This document shows positions 5,291 through 8,581 of a DNA stretch of 8,581 nucleotides, one piece after another; the first letter of the stretch is position 1; every line of letters starts with the position of its first letter. Position numbers and translations under genes: made by a program. The notes under the pieces were generated by a model, which was given only the letters and a program-made list of their open reading frames with translations, did no database searches and was not told the DNA's origin. This stretch comes from Azoarcus sp031556475. Lineage in GTDB: Bacteria > Pseudomonadota > Gammaproteobacteria > Burkholderiales > Rhodocyclaceae. Location: NCBI GenBank assembly GCA_031556475.1, contig JAVBSY010000012.1:1-8581 (forward strand). Direction: 5' to 3'.

Positions 5291-5743
5291 TCAATCGCGA
5301 AAACGCTTCATCTTGCCCAACCTCTTGTCCCATGCGCCTTTCGGGAAAAGCGCTGCTGCTTTCTGAGATATGTTTTCATCATGAAAGCCGGTTAACGTTA
5401 GCCCTATGTTCATGAAAACAATAAATCCCATATATATATAGGGCTCAGCATCCAGTTTTTTGAGTTTTTCTAAGACATCTTCCGGGGGGTCTAGAAACAG
5501 ATTGATCCCATTGAGTTTGACCTCATTCATTTGTCTGCCGAATCCAATGTGGCAGAGGGTTTTGTCATTTTCTGAATAGCCCAGATTCATGAATGATCGG
5601 AATTCAACCAATTGCTTTAAGTGATTGTGGCTTATGTTGTCTGGCGGCCCGATTTTTTGTAAAACCAAGCTGGGAGACATGCCGAAAGCGAGTGCTCCCG
5701 CGCCAATAAAAGGGTGTATCTCGAAAGGTGTATTTGTATCCAT
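5291..5743 (-). CDS. Probable immunity protein of the nuclease effector
   Basis: A 150-residue protein in the classic immunity position, directly after the effector gene with only 4 nt between TAA and ATG. It is expected to bind and block the effector's C-terminal nuclease in the cytoplasm; it has no signal peptide. The opening FIGAGALAFGMSPSLVLQKIGPPDN (about 12-36) matches a loose pattern I know from many small proteins with an 'FGM..eeV...lG.P' helix, some of which have a SmpA/BLIP-like fold. I cannot name a specific immunity family. The tail is basic (DKRLGKMKRFRD). Two hand-counted 60-nt lines have 21 (5401) and 25 (5461) G+C, against 37-38 in the effector's N-terminal part, so it was probably acquired together with the toxin domain. 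No separate strong ribosome binding site is seen, suggesting coupling. Confidence 0.75.
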   Translation of the reverse strand: MDTNTPFEIHPFIGAGALAFGMSPSLVLQKIGPPDNISHNHLKQLVEFRSFMNLGYSENDKTLCHIGFGRQMNEVKLNGINLFLDPPEDVLEKLKKLDAEPYIYMGFIVFMNIGLTLTGFHDENISQKAAALFPKGAWDKRLGKMKRFRD

Positions 5744-5747
5744 CGGC

Positions 5748-6845
5748 TTATTTCAATAGATTGTTTTTCTCTAGACACTTGTAATATTCTAGCATTTCAA
5801 GCATCGCTTCATTGTATTTCTTGGAATCTCCTGCCTCTCGCGCTACCCGGCGAATATCTTCTATTTCTTTGGCCATCGCTTCACGCCATTTCCCATTATT
5901 GATGAGCTCTTCAATCATTTCTCGGTACTCTACTGAGCCAGGCATTTGACCGTTGCTTGATGTTTTTGCATGGTCTTTGGGGTCCATCTGGATTGCGGGC
6001 CCATCTTTTTTCTTGAGTGGCGTTGTGTCATCAGCCGGCATGTGGTGAGAGTCTTTGCCATCATTGGTCGGTTTGCTGGTTTTGCTGTGGGCGCCACCAC
6101 GATATGGTCCTTTCCCGCTGCCTTGCCGTAAGTGGTCGCAGGGACCACCTTTTACCTTCCCTCCGTCTTTTTTCTCGCCTTTTCCTCCGTTGGCTTTTTT
6201 CGCCGCGGCTTCCTCGGCCTCTTTCGCCGCCTTCTCCTCGGCCTCTTTGGCGATGCGCTTCGCTGCCGCCTCTTCAAGTTCCTTGGCCGCTTTTTCAGCC
6301 GCCTCTTTCGCCGCTCGTTCGGTGGCCTCCTCGGCGATCTCCTTCGCCGCCCGCCTGCCGATCTTGGCTGCCGTGGCCGCCTGTCCGCCCGCAGGCCACA
6401 TTGCCGCGACGCTCAGGCCGGCGCTGATGAGATCGCCCTCGGCCGTGTAGATGATGGCATTGACGCCGTCGGCGATTTCGCCCGCGACCGGGATCAGTCC
6501 GATCACATCGAGTACGCCGTGGGTGACATCTGACCCCCATCGTGCCCACCAACCTTTCGTTTCCTTCTCCGGCTGAGGCTGCGGTGCCGGGTTGTTCTCC
6601 CCACTGGCGTTGGGCGCAGTCTGTGGCACGACGATGCCCTGGGTATTGCCGATCGGTCCGGGCTTGGGTTGGTTGTTGGGTTTGACCTGCCCGCCCTTGG
6701 TTTTGTCCTCATCTTCGACTGGGCACTGCGTTTTCCCATCGCCCCCGGTGATGTAAACAGTGAGCTCCCCTTGCGGGCCCACCGAGCCGACCAGTTCGCA
6801 AGTGCCGTCGGGATGTTTGGTGTACAGGAGGGTTTCGTCACTCAT
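5748..6845 (-). CDS. Modular T6SS effector with HNH-like nuclease C-terminus
   Basis: A 365-residue polymorphic toxin. Residues 1-45 are a short beta-rich N-terminus and 46-96 a Pro/Gln/Asn linker. Residues 107-155 form a hydrophobic pre-toxin segment (VLDVIGLIPVAGEIADGVNA) seen in many secreted toxins. Residues 163-217 are an Ala/Glu/Lys helix like that of TolA. After a Gly/Lys-rich hinge comes the toxin domain (about 235-365). It carries His253 (GGAH), His267-His268 (DSHHMP) and Asp291-His292 (PKDHAKT), a layout of the HNH/Endo VII nuclease superfamily, closest in my memory to Tox-HNH-HHH. DNA cleavage is therefore the likely activity. ATG 6845 follows the PAAR-like stop by 4 nt and lacks a strong ribosome binding site, suggesting coupling. 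The C-terminal third is much AT-richer than the N-terminal two thirds. Exact family and substrate remain unproven. Confidence 0.85.
   Translation of the reverse strand: MSDETLLYTKHPDGTCELVGSVGPQGELTVYITGGDGKTQCPVEDEDKTKGGQVKPNNQPKPGPIGNTQGIVVPQTAPNASGENNPAPQPQPEKETKGWWARWGSDVTHGVLDVIGLIPVAGEIADGVNAIIYTAEGDLISAGLSVAAMWPAGGQAATAAKIGRRAAKEIAEEATERAAKEAAEKAAKELEEAAAKRIAKEAEEKAAKEAEEAAAKKANGGKGEKKDGGKVKGGPCDHLRQGSGKGPYRGGAHSKTSKPTNDGKDSHHMPADDTTPLKKKDGPAIQMDPKDHAKTSSNGQMPGSVEYREMIEELINNGKWREAMAKEIEDIRRVAREAGDSKKYNEAMLEMLEYYKCLEKNNLLK
6195..6359 (-). repeat. Ala/Glu/Lys-rich repeat coding for a long helix
   Basis: This part of the effector gene encodes about 55 residues made almost only of Ala, Glu and Lys (units such as KEAAEKAAKE and KEAEEKAAKE). 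At DNA level it shows imperfect repeats of GCCTC(C/T)TTCGCCGCC type on the plus strand. The peptide should be a single charged helix or coiled coil acting as a spacer before the toxin domain. Repeats of this kind can expand or shrink by slippage. Confidence 0.7.
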
Positions 6846-6849
6846 GGCA

Positions 6850-7209
6850 TCACGGCTTGCGGTAGTTCATCCACATGCGGTCGCCGGTACGCACGATCGG
6901 CTTGCCATTCACATACACGCTGGGGCTGCGATCGATGTTGTGGCTGATCCTGACGTGGGTTTGTGAGACCACCCCCTTGCCCCCACCGGGCTCGTCACCC
7001 TTGACGTTGTCGACGTAGCTCTCGTTGTGCAGGTAGGCCGGTTCGCCGCAAAAGAAGACGTTGGGCGAGCATTGCTGGCTCTGGTCCATCGTGTGGGTGA
7101 TGGGGTAGGGAACCGGGACGCCTTTTTTGTCCGGCGTCAGGCACACGTCCGGGTACAGGCTGACCAGCTTGAACTGCCGGTCCTTGGCGGTGGCGGTTTC
7201 AATGGCCAT
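6850..7209 (-). CDS. PAAR-like protein (DUF4150), T6SS spike tip
   Basis: A 119-residue DUF4150 protein, the PAAR-like family that caps the VgrG trimer and connects effectors to the T6SS spike. Family features include LYPDVCLTPDKKGVPVPYPIT (18-38), CSPNVFFCGEPAY (47-59), the KGDEPGGGKGVVSQT segment (70-84) and NGKPIVRTGDRMWMN (101-115). It is a stand-alone tip domain, since the toxin is encoded by the next gene instead of being fused. ATG 7209 has AGGA 8 nt upstream. Its first 11 nt overlap the end of the adaptor gene, and its stop is 4 nt before the effector start, so the three are almost certainly one operon. Four cysteines or so are present, but metal binding is not proven for this group. 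Confidence 0.92.
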   Translation of the reverse strand: MAIETATAKDRQFKLVSLYPDVCLTPDKKGVPVPYPITHTMDQSQQCSPNVFFCGEPAYLHNESYVDNVKGDEPGGGKGVVSQTHVRISHNIDRSPSVYVNGKPIVRTGDRMWMNYRKP

Positions 7210-8359
7210 GGGCGTTTTCCTGGAGGGCGAGGGCGTTGGCCTTGCGGGCCGCTTCGATGTCCCAGGTGCCCAGTTCCATGGCGGCCACGCCGGCGCTGGC
7301 CGAGACCAGGGCGCGTTGCACCATGGTCAGTTCGAAGGCTTTCAGGTCGAAGATGAGGGTGTCGGTCACCAGCGGCTTGAACAGCGGTACGCCGGCTTCC
7401 AGGTGCAGCAGCAGTTTCAGTTCGGGCCGGGGCAGGCGAAAGCGCATTTCGCCCTGTGGGTGCAGGCCGAACAGGACGACTTGTTCGCCGCCGGTGGGGT
7501 AGTCGATCTGCTGGTCCTCGGGAGCGCAGTTCCAGTAGCCGAAGTCGAAGTCCAGCGGCAGGCGCGGCCAGCGTTTGGCTTTCCAGTCCTGGTCGTAGGT
7601 GCCCGCAAGTGCGATGCGCGGTTGCCAGTGGCGCCCGACCGCGCCCAGCCCGACAACGGGGTAGCGCTGGCGCAGGGCATCGCTGACGGTGAAGGGGCGC
7701 CCGAAGCTTTCGATCGCGGGCGCATCGACGTCGGCCACGCGGCTTTTTTTGATCCATGCGGCCGGGGCGTAGCCGCAGCCGATGGGGTTGTGTGCGTCGC
7801 GTTCGAGCAGTTCCGGTTCGGCGTCCGGTTGCGTTTGCCGCGGCCATTGGCAGGTGCCGCCCCAGGCGTGCTCGTAACGGATCGGGACGGAGAGGACCGG
7901 TTTGGGTTCGGTCAGCGTCCAGCCCGCGAGCAGGCTGCGCTCCATCAGGCGCGGACCGGTCACGGTGAGTTTTTTGATCCAGTCGCCCACGCGCACGCCT
8001 ACCGCCCAGCGTTGCTGCGGTTTGCCGTCGGGGGTATGGGCCACGGCGTGGTTGAACAGCAGGTCGCAGCGCGGTTTGTAGGGGGCGAAGTCGCTTTCCT
8101 GCAGGATGGCGCTGGTGTTCGGTTCGCCGTAGAACTGGTCGGCTTCGACGAGCGGGTGCTGGTGCCGGGCCAGTTGGATGATGCCTTCGGCGTCGGCCTG
8201 GCGCATGTTGTAGGTGAGCCGGCTGACCATGACATGAAAGACCTGGTCTTGCACGTCGGCCATCTGGTAGTACTGGCTGGGAAAGGCGGTGTGGTTGCGC
8301 ACCCGCGGCAGCGGCACACCCGCCGCTGGGGCGTCCAGGAGGTTGTCGGGGCCGTTCAT
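7199..8359 (-). CDS. DUF2169 protein, T6SS effector adaptor/chaperone
   Basis: A 386-residue cytoplasmic protein of the DUF2169 family. In Agrobacterium a DUF2169 protein encoded beside a DNase effector stabilises that effector and helps load it on VgrG, and the same role is inferred here. Family landmarks are clear: an N-terminal NHTAFPSQYYQMAD (22-35), RYEHAWGG (161-168), NPIGCGY (191-197), the long conserved block GAVGRHWQPRIALAGTYDQDW (239-259) followed by RLPLDFDFGYWNCAPEDQQ, and GGEQVVLFGLHPQGEMRFRLP (290-310). There is no signal peptide. ATG 8359 has GAGGG about 6 nt upstream, overlapping the VgrG stop region. The gene starts 9 nt after the VgrG stop and overlaps the PAAR-like gene by 11 nt. 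It likely recognises the effector's N-terminal part, leaving the toxin C-terminus free to vary. Confidence 0.93.
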   Translation of the reverse strand: MNGPDNLLDAPAAGVPLPRVRNHTAFPSQYYQMADVQDQVFHVMVSRLTYNMRQADAEGIIQLARHQHPLVEADQFYGEPNTSAILQESDFAPYKPRCDLLFNHAVAHTPDGKPQQRWAVGVRVGDWIKKLTVTGPRLMERSLLAGWTLTEPKPVLSVPIRYEHAWGGTCQWPRQTQPDAEPELLERDAHNPIGCGYAPAAWIKKSRVADVDAPAIESFGRPFTVSDALRQRYPVVGLGAVGRHWQPRIALAGTYDQDWKAKRWPRLPLDFDFGYWNCAPEDQQIDYPTGGEQVVLFGLHPQGEMRFRLPRPELKLLLHLEAGVPLFKPLVTDTLIFDLKAFELTMVQRALVSASAGVAAMELGTWDIEAARKANALALQENAHGH

Positions 8360-8368
8360 GGCCTGCCC

Positions 8369-8581
8369 TCAGTTCAGGTCGATGCGTTCGGAATCGAGCT
8401 GGATATGCTCGGCTCCGACCACATCGACGTTCTTGCCATTGAGGGTGATCGTTCCGTCGGCCTTCATCACCAGCACCGATGCGCCCACCTTCAGCGTGAT
8501 CGAATCATCGTCCAGGGTGATGTTGGAACCCCCGCTGCCGCTGCTCTCGCTCTCGGTGGGTGCAACGATGTGCATCACCAT
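8369..8581 (-). CDS. vgrG: VgrG C-terminal end (partial)
   Basis: Only the last 70 or so codons are inside the window; the frame is open to the edge, so the ATG at 8581 is probably internal. After a Ser/Gly-rich linker the sequence becomes a repeating beta pattern (NITLDDDSITLKVGASVLVM, KADGTITLNGKNVDVVGAEH, IQLDSERIDLN). This is typical of the beta-helical needle at the C-terminus of T6SS spike proteins and related phage spikes. VgrG trimers carry the PAAR-like tip and effector-adaptor complexes, which suits the DUF2169 and DUF4150 genes that follow. The tail lacks any extra enzymatic extension, so this VgrG is probably a carrier only. A phage-type spike protein is the alternative, but context favours VgrG. 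Confidence 0.75.
   Translation of the reverse strand: MVMHIVAPTESESSGSGGSNITLDDDSITLKVGASVLVMKADGTITLNGKNVDVVGAEHIQLDSERIDLN

Noticed and set aside
5431..5440. TATATATATA run
   Set aside because: It lies inside the immunity gene and simply encodes part of PYIYM; no sign of a regulatory role.
6017..6533. Three plus-strand frames of 131-136 codons opposite the effector
   Set aside because: They are mirror images of the Ala/Glu/Lys repeat, which lacks stop codons on both strands; their Ser/Phe/Pro/Arg-rich products are not protein-like.
7137..7847. 236-codon minus-strand frame inside the adaptor gene
   Set aside because: Shadow of the DUF2169 gene in high-GC DNA; Arg/Pro/Ala-rich product with no family, whereas the DUF2169 frame has conserved motifs throughout.
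1..8581. CRISPR array, rRNA or complete insertion sequence
   Set aside because: No regularly spaced repeats, no rRNA-like conserved blocks, and no transposase with flanking terminal inverted repeats were seen.

Overview
The window is accessory DNA from a high-GC proteobacterium. The backbone-like genes have about 60% GC where I counted lines by hand. The families present (type VI secretion accessory genes and two kinds of tyrosine recombinase) point to Xanthomonadales or Burkholderiales, but nothing in the window fixes the genus.

Left part (1-2112). A non-coding stretch of about 350 bp is unusually rich in perfect short hairpins. It leads into a complete tyrosine recombinase of the 'integrase domain-containing protein' type (349-1326). 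A small unknown gene (1323-1622) overlaps it by ATGA and is probably translationally coupled. On the minus strand, convergent with this pair, is a stand-alone 96-residue ABM-fold (putative quinol) monooxygenase (1696-1986).

Middle part (1987-4124). About 510 bp without a gene contains what looks like an integrase attachment region. It has two pairs of tandem short repeats (2259-2278 and 2461-2481) flanking an imperfect inverted repeat (2330-2350), whose left half reads like the complement of a tRNA-Ser 3' end. A complete P4-type integrase (2501-3700) follows, then a short unknown gene (3767-4024) that may have lost its first codons to a one-base frameshift.

Right part (4125-8581). All genes lie on the minus strand and read right to left as a type VI secretion (T6SS) effector module. 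The order is the C-terminal end of a VgrG spike protein, a DUF2169 adaptor, a PAAR-like DUF4150 spike-tip protein, a modular effector, and a probable immunity protein. The effector has a hydrophobic pre-toxin segment, an Ala/Glu/Lys-rich helix and a His-rich HNH-like nuclease C-terminus. These five genes are 4-9 nt apart or overlap. After a 137-nt gap comes a leucine-rich-repeat protein of unknown role. The effector's C-terminal domain and the immunity gene are clearly AT-richer than the rest, the usual mark of a swapped toxin/immunity cassette on a conserved delivery scaffold.

In the likely model, VgrG, the PAAR-like tip and the adaptor load the nuclease effector onto the T6SS spike, and the downstream small protein protects the producer. 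The integrases to the left suggest the module sits in or beside a mobile island. No rRNA, tRNA, CRISPR array or complete insertion sequence was seen.
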